This document shows, piece by piece, positions 1 through 8,992 of a stretch of DNA of 64,000 nucleotides. The notes beneath the pieces were generated by a model, which was not told the DNA's origin, made no database searches, and saw only the letters and a program-made list of their open reading frames with translations. The DNA is taken from positions 164,539 to 228,538 of the forward strand of contig CAZAEK010000002.1 in assembly GCA_964484125.1 (NCBI GenBank), read 5' to 3'. The position numbers and the translations under genes are program-made. This DNA comes from DSSM01 sp964484125 (GTDB lineage Bacteria; Bacteroidota; Ignavibacteria; Tepidaquicellales; Tepidaquicellaceae). Numbering within the stretch: position 1 is the stretch's first letter; each line of letters opens with the position of its first letter.

Positions 1-1019
1 TATATTAAAAATCCAACAACACCTGCTGCAAGAAGCACATATCCTGTATTATATAAAATTGCACTGTTAATAATATCTGTGGATAAAAGAAGATTATGTT
101 TATATGGTGCTCCGCCAATTGAGGCATATCTTAATTCTACCTGAGCCGCAGAAGAGTACTGACCTCGCTGGAAAGCAAGAATATCACCAGCAACTGACCA
201 GTTATGATATAAATACCATAGGATTGCAAGAGCAGGTACTAAAAAGAAATAAAATAAGTTTTTAAAAGGATGTTTTTTCCCATAAAACAAAGCAATCATA
301 AACATCAATATTCCTGTTAAAATTGTGAACCACCATGCCTCATATCTTGTCATACAGGCTAATCCGGCAGCTATTCCGGCTCTTACGATTTCTCCTGAAA
401 ATTCAGTGTTAAGCCAATTAAAGATGTGATAAATCGAAATACAAATCAGTAGAATAAAGAGTGGTTCTGTCATAGCAGTTGAATATAAATACAAAATATT
501 TGGATTTAACGCAAAAAAAGCTAATCCAAAAAGAGCAGAATGATTCTCTCCGGTTACATGTCTTAAGATTCTATACAGAAATCCGCACGTGGCTATATAA
601 TAGAAGAATCCTACAATAGAACCAGCTAAACCTGTAATCCATAAAACATCAAAATATACAAAAGGAGCCAGAATCAGGTGAGGTAACGGTAACCATACAA
701 CTCCAATCTGGTTTGCAAAACCAGGGTCTCTGGAATCGTAAAAACGCCTTGCTACATCAAGGTGTAAGCCCGCGTCATTATATGCGAATATTAATCCGCT
801 TGAATAAGATATTATCTGCGAAATTAATCCTATAATTGCAGAAAAAAATATGACATATTTTAGAGTCAAGATTGGGTCGGAATCTGTTCGGAAGGCTTCT
901 CTAAATTGTCTTAGGTAATTGTTTATTGTTTTCACTGCTTTATTTTTATGGCTAAATTTTTTGCCTTTAGTATTTCTTTTTTTACAAAATATTTTTAGAT
1001 TCCCAAAGCCCCAAATCAT
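1..1019 (-). CDS. GT-C family membrane glycosyltransferase (PMT/ArnT-like), 3'-truncated by window edge
   Basis: The frame is open from an ATG at 1019 to the window edge (about 339 residues) with no stop. It encodes a polytopic membrane protein. A first hydrophobic segment is followed by an acidic extracytoplasmic loop with NDAGLHLDVARRFYD, resembling the Asp-containing first loop of GT-C transferases that use polyprenyl-phosphate sugars. A WLPLPH stretch and many Phe/Leu/Ile-rich helices follow. By family, such enzymes glycosylate lipids or proteins on the periplasmic side; the acceptor cannot be read here. The start is uncertain: a GTG at 935 would remove 28 Lys-rich residues and leave a longer divergent promoter region before the next gene. 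Confidence 0.75.
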   Translation of the reverse strand, partial: MIWGFGNLKIFCKKRNTKGKKFSHKNKAVKTINNYLRQFREAFRTDSDPILTLKYVIFFSAIIGLISQIISYSSGLIFAYNDAGLHLDVARRFYDSRDPGFANQIGVVWLPLPHLILAPFVYFDVLWITGLAGSIVGFFYYIATCGFLYRILRHVTGENHSALFGLAFFALNPNILYLYSTAMTEPLFILLICISIYHIFNWLNTEFSGEIVRAGIAAGLACMTRYEAWWFTILTGILMFMIALFYGKKHPFKNLFYFFLVPALAILWYLYHNWSVAGDILAFQRGQYSSAAQVELRYASIGGAPYKHNLLLSTDIINSAILYNTGYVLLAAGVVGFLI

Positions 1020-1067
1020 TGTTAATTTAATATATTTTTTTTAAAAAGTAAATATTAATAAATATAT

Positions 1068-1871
1068 ATGAAAAAAAAGCTTCAGGTACTCTCTCTTGCT
1101 ACTGTTTTACTAACTCTGATTGGAATTACAAACGTTTATTCACAATGGGCTTTGAACAAAGGTGAAGGTGGCCTAATTATGAGTCTAAGGTATTATCAAA
1201 GCACAGAGTTTTATGATGCGCTTGGGAATAAACTTGGAGCTACTAACGACGGGAAATTTTCAAAATATGAACTCGGTGGGTTTTATGGAGTAGGACTTGG
1301 CAAAAACTGGGGATTATTTACAGGATTCTCAATTGCTGCTCTGAGATATGAAGATAAATATATCGATAACAAGAGCGCAGGATTTACAAATCCTACTGTA
1401 GGAATAATTTATCAGTTCACAAATTTCCCTTCTCCTATATTTGGTCTTGCATTTAGTATTAATCTGCCTTTACATTTTCCGAAAAATGAAGCTCCTGAAC
1501 TCGGAGCAAAATTCTTTGAGTTTGAATTAAATCCTGCTTTAGGTAGTGGTTTTAATATAGGAAAAAATCCCGGTTTCTGGAGCATTGGTATTGCTGGTAA
1601 ATATCGTGCTAATGAATATAACGAATTTCAATATAGAGCATACAGCAATAACGGATTTGACATAATCAGGGAAAAACTTCAGTTATTTGTCGGGTTAGAG
1701 TATGCTAAATCTACCAACAGGCCTTTCCGTTCTTTCAAATTAGGAGGAACGTTGTTGTATAAATTAAGTAAAAGCGTAGGAATTGGCGGATTTTATGAGA
1801 ACCTTATTGATGGGCAGGATATAGGTACAGGTCCCTCTGCAGGCCTGACTCTCTGGTATAACTACAGATAA
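1068..1871 (+). CDS. Predicted outer-membrane beta-barrel protein
   Basis: This 267-residue protein has a clear Sec signal peptide (Lys-rich start, hydrophobic core, likely cut after YSQ near residue 26). The rest alternates polar and hydrophobic residues with many Gly and aromatic positions (for example GGFYGVGLGKNWGLFTGFS), typical of a small outer-membrane beta-barrel. It ends in WYNYR, an aromatic-rich terminus as expected for a barrel strand. No T9SS domain or enzymatic motif is visible, so a transport, structural or enzymatic role cannot be assigned. It is divergent from the glycosyltransferase and convergent with pyrE, and stands alone as a transcription unit. Confidence 0.6.
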   Translation: MKKKLQVLSLATVLLTLIGITNVYSQWALNKGEGGLIMSLRYYQSTEFYDALGNKLGATNDGKFSKYELGGFYGVGLGKNWGLFTGFSIAALRYEDKYIDNKSAGFTNPTVGIIYQFTNFPSPIFGLAFSINLPLHFPKNEAPELGAKFFEFELNPALGSGFNIGKNPGFWSIGIAGKYRANEYNEFQYRAYSNNGFDIIREKLQLFVGLEYAKSTNRPFRSFKLGGTLLYKLSKSVGIGGFYENLIDGQDIGTGPSAGLTLWYNYR

Positions 1872-1893
1872 ATTATAATTTAAAAAGTTTTAA

Positions 1894-2469
1894 TTATTTT
1901 AAATTTCTGCTGCCCGGCTTGGTAACCGGTATTTTTGCAAGCCAATCCGGAATTTCATTTTCATGATATTTTATTACTTCAACGCTTGCAAGAGAATATT
2001 GTTCTACCGGGAAAATTACTTTTCCGTTGCTTCTGTCTATTATAAATCCTACTCCAATAGGTTCAGCATGGTATCGCTTTATTAGTTCTATCACTTCAAA
2101 TACACTCCCTCCGGTTGTAACTACATCCTCGCAGACCAGAATTTTTTCACCTTCATTTATTTCAAACCCACGCCGTAATACCATCTTTCCGTTTTCTCTT
2201 TCAGTAAATATTGTTTTAACATTTAAGATTCTTCCTACTTCAGTTCCGAGTACTATTCCTCCGATAGCAGGAGTGATAACTGCATCAATTTTTTTATTCG
2301 AGAAGTGTTTAGCAATTTCATTTGAAAAGGCAGTGTTGTATTCAGGGAATTGTAAAACTTTTGCACATTGAAAATAGTGTGGGCTGTGATAACCTGACGT
2401 AAGAACGAAATGTCCCTCCAGCATTGCACCGGTTTTTTTAAATATTTCTAAAATTTCTTCCTGATTCAT
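1894..2469 (-). CDS. pyrE: Orotate phosphoribosyltransferase
   Basis: PyrE makes orotidine 5'-phosphate from orotate and PRPP in pyrimidine synthesis. The 191-residue length fits. The PRPP-binding motif LVCEDVVTTGGS lies at about residues 111-122, and the TERENGKMVLRRGF stretch near 89-102 carries the basic residues of the flexible loop. The start overlaps the murI stop by four bases, so the two genes are very likely cotranscribed and translationally coupled. Pairing with murI has no obvious pathway logic. pyrB lies far away in this window, at 61947-63014. Confidence 0.93.
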   Translation of the reverse strand: MNQEEILEIFKKTGAMLEGHFVLTSGYHSPHYFQCAKVLQFPEYNTAFSNEIAKHFSNKKIDAVITPAIGGIVLGTEVGRILNVKTIFTERENGKMVLRRGFEINEGEKILVCEDVVTTGGSVFEVIELIKRYHAEPIGVGFIIDRSNGKVIFPVEQYSLASVEVIKYHENEIPDWLAKIPVTKPGSRNLK

Positions 2470-3284
2470 AACTTTATTTTCTTAACTTCTTTAATTTTTT
2501 TACCTAAAAAACGCTCGCTGATTGATTTGAAATTATCAGGGAAATCTGTAACATAAAATTTATGGTAACCTTTTTTCTTCCCTGAATTAAGGAGGTCTGA
2601 CTTTTCAAGAATTCTTTTCACTTCTTTTGCTGTTTCTTCTCCTGAATCAATTAATTTGATTTTTTTCCCCATTACTTTACTAATTGTTCCTTTGAGTATT
2701 GGATAATGAGTACATCCCAATATCAGAGTATCTATACCTGTTTCTTTAAGTCCACTTAGGTATTCTCTTGCTGTTAACTCTGCAATTCTGTTTTCTGTCC
2801 AGCCGTCTTCTGCGAGTTGTACAAACAAGCTGCATGGCTGTGAATAGACTTCAATTTCTTTATTTATTTTCTTGATTTCATTCCTGTATGCTTTGCTTCG
2901 AATAGTACCTTTAGTCCCAATTACGCCGATTTTACCATTTTTTGAATATTCAACTGATGCTTTTGCTCCCGGCACTATTACTCCGATAACCGGTATCTTG
3001 GTTATTTTCTGTAAAAAGGGCACTGCCACAGATGAGGCAGTATTGCAGGCAACTACAACCATTTTTACCTTTTTTGATAATAAAAATTTCAGATTTTCTA
3101 TTGAATATAGTATTACTGTTTCTTTGGATTTTGTTCCATATGGCAATCTTGCTGTATCACCGAGATATATAACATTTTCATTCGGAAGAATATTAAACAA
3201 AGATTTTGCAACGGTCAATCCACCTATACCGGAATCAAAAATTCCTATAGGTCTTCTCTTTAAAAATTTTTGTGTTTTCATCAT
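2466..3284 (-). CDS. murI: Glutamate racemase
   Basis: MurI converts L-glutamate to D-glutamate for peptidoglycan in the cytoplasm. Hallmarks are present: FDSGIGGLT near residues 16-24, the first catalytic cysteine in VACNTASS (C80), and the second in LGCTHYP (C191). The length of 272 residues is normal. Two methionines in tandem begin the frame, so the start is uncertain by one codon. It is the promoter-proximal gene of a murI-pyrE pair and divergent from the ABC ATPase at 3372. The intergenic 87 bases are AT-rich. Confidence 0.94.
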   Translation of the reverse strand: MMKTQKFLKRRPIGIFDSGIGGLTVAKSLFNILPNENVIYLGDTARLPYGTKSKETVILYSIENLKFLLSKKVKMVVVACNTASSVAVPFLQKITKIPVIGVIVPGAKASVEYSKNGKIGVIGTKGTIRSKAYRNEIKKINKEIEVYSQPCSLFVQLAEDGWTENRIAELTAREYLSGLKETGIDTLILGCTHYPILKGTISKVMGKKIKLIDSGEETAKEVKRILEKSDLLNSGKKKGYHKFYVTDFPDNFKSISERFLGKKIKEVKKIKL

Positions 3285-3371
3285 AATATATTAAAATACT
3301 GAAAAACAAATTTTTATTAAATGTACTTTGCAATTTATTTTAATATTCTAATAGTATAAATTAGTAAAATT

Positions 3372-4115
3372 ATGATAGAATTAATAAACGTAAAAAAGAA
3401 ATTTGGAGAAAAAGAGGTACTCAGAGGTGTTAACCTCAAAATCTTAAAGGGAGAAACGCTTGTAATTATCGGACCCAGCGGATGCGGAAAATCTGTAATG
3501 CTTAAACACATCATCGGATTATTATCCCCTGACGAAGGTGAAATTCTAATTGAAGGTAAAAATATAGTAAAAATGAAGACAAGTGAATTATATAAGATCA
3601 GAAAAAAATTTGGTTTTCAGTTTCAGGGGTCTGCACTTTTTGACTCAATGACAGTTGAAGAAAATGTTGGTCTTGGATTAGTTGAAAACACAAATAAATC
3701 CAAGTCAGAAATTAAGGAAATTGTGGAAGAAAAACTTGAAATAGTAGGGCTTCCGGGAATCGGGAAACTAATGCCGGCAGATTTATCAGGAGGTATGAAG
3801 AAAAGAGTGGCTTTAGCTCGTTCTTTGGCAATTAACCCGGAATATATTCTTTATGATGAGCCAACAACAGGTTTAGACCCTATAATGAGTGATGCAATAG
3901 ATGAATTAATTAAAGAACTTACAAATAGACTTAAAGTTACTTCCGTTGTTGTAACTCACGATATTTTCAGTGTTTATGATGTAGCTGATCAGGTTGCGAT
4001 GATGCACGAGGGAAAAGTATATTTTAAAGGTACACCGAAAGAACTGGTAGAATCAAATGACGAAGTAATCCGTCTGTTTCTTCATCGGACTAATAAAAAC
4101 ATAGAATTAACCTGA
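3372..4115 (+). CDS. mlaF: ABC transporter ATPase, MlaF-like
   Basis: This 247-residue ATPase has Walker A GPSGCGKS (34-41), signature LSGGMKKR (138-145) and a Walker B/D-loop stretch YDEPTTGLDP (161-170). The GGMKKRVALAR signature and GLDPIMSDAIDELI are typical of the MlaF/Ttg2A branch, which powers phospholipid transport between inner and outer membranes with the MlaE permease and the MCE protein MlaD. Neither partner lies next to it: it sits alone between divergent murI and the secDF operon. The MlaF assignment rests on motif style. Another import ATPase of the same branch is the main alternative. Confidence 0.72.
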   Translation: MIELINVKKKFGEKEVLRGVNLKILKGETLVIIGPSGCGKSVMLKHIIGLLSPDEGEILIEGKNIVKMKTSELYKIRKKFGFQFQGSALFDSMTVEENVGLGLVENTNKSKSEIKEIVEEKLEIVGLPGIGKLMPADLSGGMKKRVALARSLAINPEYILYDEPTTGLDPIMSDAIDELIKELTNRLKVTSVVVTHDIFSVYDVADQVAMMHEGKVYFKGTPKELVESNDEVIRLFLHRTNKNIELT

Positions 4116-4168
4116 TTTTTACCATTTACAAAAGGAATAAACGAAGCAAAAGTACAATATAAATTACA

Positions 4169-4197
4169 TTGACTTTGCACTTTTATAAACATATTTT
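4169..4197 (+). promoter_or_regulatory. Candidate sigma-70 promoter for the secD operon
   Basis: TTGACT at 4169-4174 is followed after 17 bases by TATTTT at 4192-4197, about 52 bases before the secD start. An imperfect inverted repeat, AAAAGTACAA at 4148-4157 against TTGCACTTTT at 4175-4184, straddles the -35 element. It could be an operator or a weak terminator for the upstream ATPase gene. This is a visual match only. Confidence 0.4.
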
Positions 4198-4249
4198 TAA
4201 GTTTGTATTTTTTTAACATTTTGAATTAATTTATACCGGAGTTACAAAT

Positions 4250-6262
4250 TTGAAGAAAAATCTCAGCAGAATTATTCTGACTTTAGTTTTTATCGCTCTT
4301 TCTGGTTATTTTCTATATCCTACTTTGAGTGATTATATGATTGGTAAGGATTTGAAAAATCTTACCGGCAAAGATAGTCTTGATTATGTTACAAATAATG
4401 CCGAAAAAATCAGAAATGCAATTGATAAAAGAATTAAACTCGGATTAGATTTAAAAGGTGGAATGTATGTAGTTATGGATGTTGATGTGGTTAAATTACT
4501 TGAAGACCTCGCAAATCCAAGAACTAAAAATGATGAAGTATTGGTAAAAACCTTGTCTGAATTAAATGACCAAACCCAGAATTCAGATGAGTCAGTACTA
4601 CAATTATTCATTGCCAAACTGAAAAGTCAGGGCAAAACTTTATTAAATTATTACGGCGATTCGAGACAAGATGAAACCACAGTCGAAAAAGAATTACAGG
4701 ATAAAATTGATAAAGCTATAGAAGGTGCTGTAAGAACTATCAGAAACAGAATAGACCAATATGGTGTTGCAGAACCTCAAATTCAGACAGTAGGCGGTAA
4801 AAGAATAATAGTAGAGTTGCCTGGTGTAAGTAATACAGAAGAAGTAAGGAAACTTCTTAAACAAACTGCTATTCTTCAGTTCCAGCTTCTTGCTGACCCG
4901 GAAATTGGCGGAAAAGTCATTAAAGATATTAACAGGGTATTAGCAGCGAAACAGGGGAATTTAGATTCAACAGATTTCCTTGATACAAATAAAAATAAAA
5001 TCGGAGACTTAAAAGATTCTTCAAATATTTCATCAACAAAAACAGATTCCAGGAAATCAGCAGGCGATAAGGATAAAAATAAACAATCCCCGAAAAAAGA
5101 TACAACAAAAGTAAAGAAAGATACAACGAAATTAAAAGATACAAATTCTCTTAAAGACACTCTTTCACCTGAACAAGATACTTCAGCAGAACAAAGTTAT
5201 GAAGAGTTTGTAAAGAAAAATCCATTCACTGCACTTTTTGATCTAGGAGCAATACAACAAGCTGGAGAACTTATAGCCACTCCTATTAACAAGGAAAAGA
5301 TTGATCGTCTCCTGAAAACTCCTGATGTACTCGCAGTTATTCCCGGAAATATTCAGTTTGCATGGTCACAGGAACAGAAAGCAAAAGAAGGTACGTATTA
5401 TATTATGTACATATTGAAAAAAGAAGCAGAGCTTACCGGAAAAGTAATAGAAAATGCCAGAGCAGATATAGATCCTACATCAAACCGGCCAAGAGTAACT
5501 ATGAGTATGAATTCTGAAGGTGCTAATGAATGGGCAAGAATCACAGGTGCTAACATAAATAAAAGATGTGCAATCGTATTGGACGGAGTTGTTTATTCGG
5601 CTCCCGTCATCAATGGAAAAATAACAGGCGGAAACTCAGAAATAACCGGTATGCCTAATATTCAGGAAGCAAAATTAATGGAAATTGTTTTAAGAGCCGG
5701 TTCACTACCTGCACCTTTAAAAGTTATTGAAGAAAGGTCAATCGGACCGTCTCTCGGTGAAGATTCTATCAGGGCAGGTATCAATTCATCAATTGCAGCT
5801 CTTATTCTTGTTGCTTTATTTATGATTATATACTACAGACTTGGTGGTTCAATTTCTGTATTAGCCCTAATGATTAATGTTTTCTTTGTGTTTGGTATTA
5901 TGGCTTCATTTAAAGCAACTCTTACAGTTCCCGGCATTGCAGGTCTTATACTGTCTATAGGTATGGCTGTTGATACAAACGTACTCATATATGAAAGAAT
6001 ACGTGAAGAATTGGTTTCCGGCAAGCCAATGAAAACAGCTATCGAAATAGGTTATAAAAAAGCATTCTCAGCAATTATAGACTCTCACCTGACAAGTGTT
6101 ATAACAGGTATAATATTATATCAGTTTGGGTCAGGTCCTATACAAGGTTTTGCATTGACGTTATTGTTTGGTATATTTTCTAACCTCTTTACAGCTATTG
6201 TTATTACACACTTCATTTTTGATATAATGCTTGAAAAAGGTATGAAATTGAATTTTGGTTAA
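4250..6262 (+). CDS. secD: Protein translocase subunit SecD
   Basis: SecD works with SecF and SecYEG to drive late protein export using the proton-motive force. The 670-residue protein has one N-terminal helix (about 8-26), KLGLDLKGGMYVVMDVDV after it (typical SecD), the large periplasmic P1 region, and a C-terminal five-helix RND-type membrane domain with GLILSIGMAVDTNVLIYERIREE. The start is TTG; no ATG fits the N-terminus. The periplasmic region has an inserted Lys/Asp/Thr/Ser-rich linker at roughly residues 245-315, with repeated KDTTK units, making it longer than E. coli SecD. It is followed by secF after 55 bases. Confidence 0.95.
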   Translation: MKKNLSRIILTLVFIALSGYFLYPTLSDYMIGKDLKNLTGKDSLDYVTNNAEKIRNAIDKRIKLGLDLKGGMYVVMDVDVVKLLEDLANPRTKNDEVLVKTLSELNDQTQNSDESVLQLFIAKLKSQGKTLLNYYGDSRQDETTVEKELQDKIDKAIEGAVRTIRNRIDQYGVAEPQIQTVGGKRIIVELPGVSNTEEVRKLLKQTAILQFQLLADPEIGGKVIKDINRVLAAKQGNLDSTDFLDTNKNKIGDLKDSSNISSTKTDSRKSAGDKDKNKQSPKKDTTKVKKDTTKLKDTNSLKDTLSPEQDTSAEQSYEEFVKKNPFTALFDLGAIQQAGELIATPINKEKIDRLLKTPDVLAVIPGNIQFAWSQEQKAKEGTYYIMYILKKEAELTGKVIENARADIDPTSNRPRVTMSMNSEGANEWARITGANINKRCAIVLDGVVYSAPVINGKITGGNSEITGMPNIQEAKLMEIVLRAGSLPAPLKVIEERSIGPSLGEDSIRAGINSSIAALILVALFMIIYYRLGGSISVLALMINVFFVFGIMASFKATLTVPGIAGLILSIGMAVDTNVLIYERIREELVSGKPMKTAIEIGYKKAFSAIIDSHLTSVITGIILYQFGSGPIQGFALTLLFGIFSNLFTAIVITHFIFDIMLEKGMKLNFG

Positions 6263-6317
6263 TAAATTGGCTAATTTTAAAAATTTAGAATAAAAAAATA
6301 TAATACATTACATAAAA

Positions 6318-7262
6318 ATGAGACTTTTTGAAAACACAAATATAAATTTTTTAGGTAACAGGAAAAAATTCTATTCAGTTTCTATTGTTATTATAATTAT
6401 AGGCTTGGCAACACTTTTTTTGAAAGTAATTCCTTTAGGTATTGACTTCTTAGGTGGTACTGAACTGCAGATTAAGTTTAATGAGGATATTGACATTGCT
6501 CAAATGCGTTCAGTTATGGATAAAAATGGTTTTTCAGGTATGGAAATCAAGACACTTGGCTCGATGAAAGAAGTTCTTTTAAGAACTCCATTGCAAGGCG
6601 AAGGAACTACTATAGCTGAGAAGATTACAGAAGCAATTAAGAAAGATTTAAGTAATAATAATTTTGAAGTATTGCGTGTTGACAAAGTCGGACCTAAAAT
6701 TGGTGCTGAACTTCGCAGAAATGCTATATTTGCAGTTATTTTTTCATTATTAGGTATTCTGGTTTATCTTTCATTCCGTTTTCAATTTGTATATGCACTT
6801 GGTGCAGTTATAGCATTATTGCATGATGTACTTGTTACATTGGCATTCATTGCAATATTTAATGCAATATTTCCCAATCTCGGACTTGAATTCAATCAGA
6901 CGATGCTTGCAGCGTTTCTTACTTTAATTGGTTTTTCTGTAAATGATACTGTTATTATATTTGATAGAATACGTGAAAATATAAAATTGTACAAAAATGA
7001 AAAAATTGAAGATGTTATGAATAAATCTGTTAATGCTACATTAAGCAGGACAGTAATTACAAGCGGTACAGTTTTCCTTACAGTATTAGTACTATTTATT
7101 TTTGGCGGTGAAGTTTTGAGAAGCTTTTCATTCACTTTCGGAGTTGGCATTATAACCGGAACATATTCGTCTGTATTTGTCGCAAGTTCCATAGTAGTTG
7201 ACTGGAAAAATCATGTAATAAAAAAGTTTAGCAGTGAAAAAGTAAAAACTGTTCGTTCATAA
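6318..7262 (+). CDS. secF: Protein translocase subunit SecF
   Basis: SecF is the smaller partner of SecD. Its 314 residues show the N-terminal helix, the short periplasmic domain with DFLGGTELQIKF, and the membrane half with GFSVNDTVIIFDRIREN, the conserved SecF helix-4 motif. It lies directly downstream of secD, and the order and spacing match secDF operons. The next gene, the STAS protein, begins 14 bases after the stop, so secF is likely cotranscribed with it. Confidence 0.95.
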   Translation: MRLFENTNINFLGNRKKFYSVSIVIIIIGLATLFLKVIPLGIDFLGGTELQIKFNEDIDIAQMRSVMDKNGFSGMEIKTLGSMKEVLLRTPLQGEGTTIAEKITEAIKKDLSNNNFEVLRVDKVGPKIGAELRRNAIFAVIFSLLGILVYLSFRFQFVYALGAVIALLHDVLVTLAFIAIFNAIFPNLGLEFNQTMLAAFLTLIGFSVNDTVIIFDRIRENIKLYKNEKIEDVMNKSVNATLSRTVITSGTVFLTVLVLFIFGGEVLRSFSFTFGVGIITGTYSSVFVASSIVVDWKNHVIKKFSSEKVKTVRS

Positions 7263-7276
7263 ATATATTTTCTATT

Positions 7277-7594
7277 TTGAATATAAATACTAAAAAAGAG
7301 TTAAAAGGCGATAAAGAGTTCATTGTTATTTATGCTAATAATGAACTCTTTAACCTTGAGAATCAGAATTATTTCAAATCGTTCATAGAAGAAAATCTCA
7401 GTAAAGGGTTCTATAATTTCGAGATAGATATGAAGGGTGTTTCTATTATTACAAGCTCTGGACTTGGAATACTTATAAGTTTGCTGAATAAAATCAAACA
7501 AAAAGATGGTATCCTTAATTTAGTAAATCTTTCGGAAAAGATTTATAAAATATTCTCAATTACAAGGTTGCATCTTGTATTTAATATTAAATAG
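7277..7594 (+). CDS. STAS-domain protein (anti-sigma factor antagonist-like)
   Basis: This 105-residue protein consists of one STAS domain. It contains the conserved loop IITSSGLGILISLLNK (57-72), which corresponds to the DSSGLG phosphorylation loop of SpoIIAA/RsbV. The Asp before the Ser pair is Thr here, while the candidate phosphoserine (S60) is kept. Family members bind anti-sigma kinases or act in partner-switching modules, but no RsbW-like kinase or PP2C phosphatase is present in the window. Translation starts at TTG, 14 bases after secF, and purA follows 35 bases later. It could regulate a sigma factor or another STAS-sensing process. Confidence 0.8.
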   Translation: MNINTKKELKGDKEFIVIYANNELFNLENQNYFKSFIEENLSKGFYNFEIDMKGVSIITSSGLGILISLLNKIKQKDGILNLVNLSEKIYKIFSITRLHLVFNIK

Positions 7595-7629
7595 CATTTG
7601 TTATTTCATTCCTTAATTATTAATCTGTT

Positions 7630-8904
7630 ATGAATAAAGTTACTGTTCTCGTTGGTCTCCAATGGGGAGATGAAGGCAAAGGTAAAATTGTTGATATCCT
7701 GAGTCCTTATTATGATGTAGTTGCAAGGTATCAGGGAGGTGCAAATGCAGGTCATACAATTGTTTTCAATAATAAAAAGTATGTCTTACATCTGATTCCA
7801 TCGGGAATATTTACAGAAAAAATAAAGTGTGTAATCGGCAATGGAACAGTAATTGACCTTGAAGCATTAAATGAAGAAATTGATATTGTTAAGGAAGAAA
7901 ACATTGATATATCTTCAAGACTATTAATCAGTGGTAATGCGCATGTGATACTCAAATATCATAAAATAGTTGATGCAATAAATGAAAGCAAAAGCAATAA
8001 AATAGGCACAACAAAAAAGGGAATAGGTCCTTGCTATTTTGATAAATATGCCCGCAGAGGAATAAAAATTCAGGATATTGCATTTGGAGTTGGTTTGTTG
8101 GAAAAAATATCGGATAATTTAGAAAATCTAAGAAGAATATTCCCTGAATCATATGAACTAAAGGAACTTTCGCCGGAAATGATTTATGAAGAGCTTTTGA
8201 ATCAATTTTCAAAGGTTAAGAATCTTGTGTCTGATACGCATATCTTTCTGAATAATATGATAAAGGGAAATAAAAATATTCTCCTTGAAGGAGCTCAGGG
8301 AGCTCTTCTTGACGTTGACTTTGGAACCTATCCATTTATTACATCTTCTCATCCAACTGCAGGAGGAGCTTCAATCGGAACAGGAATACCAGTCAATAAA
8401 ATAAATTCAGTAGTAGGGATTTTTAAAGCATATTTAACCAGAGTGGGTGAAGGTCCTTTCCCGACAGAGCTATTTGACATAAATGGTAAAATTATGTCAG
8501 AGAGAGGAAATGAATTTGGAGCAACTACAGGCAGACCCCGTAGATGTGGTTGGTTGGATTTAGTTGCTTTAAAATATACAGTTTTGGTTAATGGTGTTAC
8601 AGATTTAGTAATTACAAAATCTGATGTCTTAGATGTTTTTGACGAAATAAATGTTTGTACCGGATATGATTACAAAGGTAATATAATTTCCGAATTTCCA
8701 ACAAATCCTAAACTCTTGTCTGATATTAAACCTGTTTATAAAGTATTAAAAGGGTGGAAGTTATCCCTTAATGAAATTAAAGAATCTTCTGATTTACCGG
8801 ATAACTTCAAATCTTATTTATCATTTATTGAAGATTACCTTGAGGTTAAAATAAAATATATATCTACAGGTCCATCGCGGGAAGAAATAATTATTAATCC
8901 CTGA
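7630..8904 (+). CDS. purA: Adenylosuccinate synthetase
   Basis: PurA condenses IMP with aspartate using GTP, the first committed step to AMP. The 424-residue length is standard. The N-terminal GLQWGDEGKGKIVD P-loop (residues 9-22), NAGHTIV, the TTKKGIGP stretch and TTGRPRRCGWLD near 299-310 are diagnostic. It follows the STAS gene in the same direction and may belong to the secDF transcript. Nothing is unusual in the sequence. Confidence 0.96.
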   Translation: MNKVTVLVGLQWGDEGKGKIVDILSPYYDVVARYQGGANAGHTIVFNNKKYVLHLIPSGIFTEKIKCVIGNGTVIDLEALNEEIDIVKEENIDISSRLLISGNAHVILKYHKIVDAINESKSNKIGTTKKGIGPCYFDKYARRGIKIQDIAFGVGLLEKISDNLENLRRIFPESYELKELSPEMIYEELLNQFSKVKNLVSDTHIFLNNMIKGNKNILLEGAQGALLDVDFGTYPFITSSHPTAGGASIGTGIPVNKINSVVGIFKAYLTRVGEGPFPTELFDINGKIMSERGNEFGATTGRPRRCGWLDLVALKYTVLVNGVTDLVITKSDVLDVFDEINVCTGYDYKGNIISEFPTNPKLLSDIKPVYKVLKGWKLSLNEIKESSDLPDNFKSYLSFIEDYLEVKIKYISTGPSREEIIINP

Positions 8905-8965
8905 ATGTAAAATATATAAATTTTGTTTTATATCTGTTATTCACTTGCTTTGATTTGCGGGTTTT

Positions 8966-8971
8966 TATAAT
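8966..8971 (+). promoter_or_regulatory. Candidate -10 element before the amidase gene
   Basis: A perfect TATAAT lies 21 bases before the amidase ATG. The best -35-like string, TTGCTT at 8945-8950, is only 15 bases away, which is short, so the assignment is weak. Confidence 0.25.
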
Positions 8972-8992
8972 TTTTAAAAGAAATTTTAAAAG

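Noticed and set aside
5020..5200. Lys/Asp/Thr repeats in secD as a frameshift
   Set aside because: The frame remains open and secD motifs continue on both sides, so it is a natural linker.
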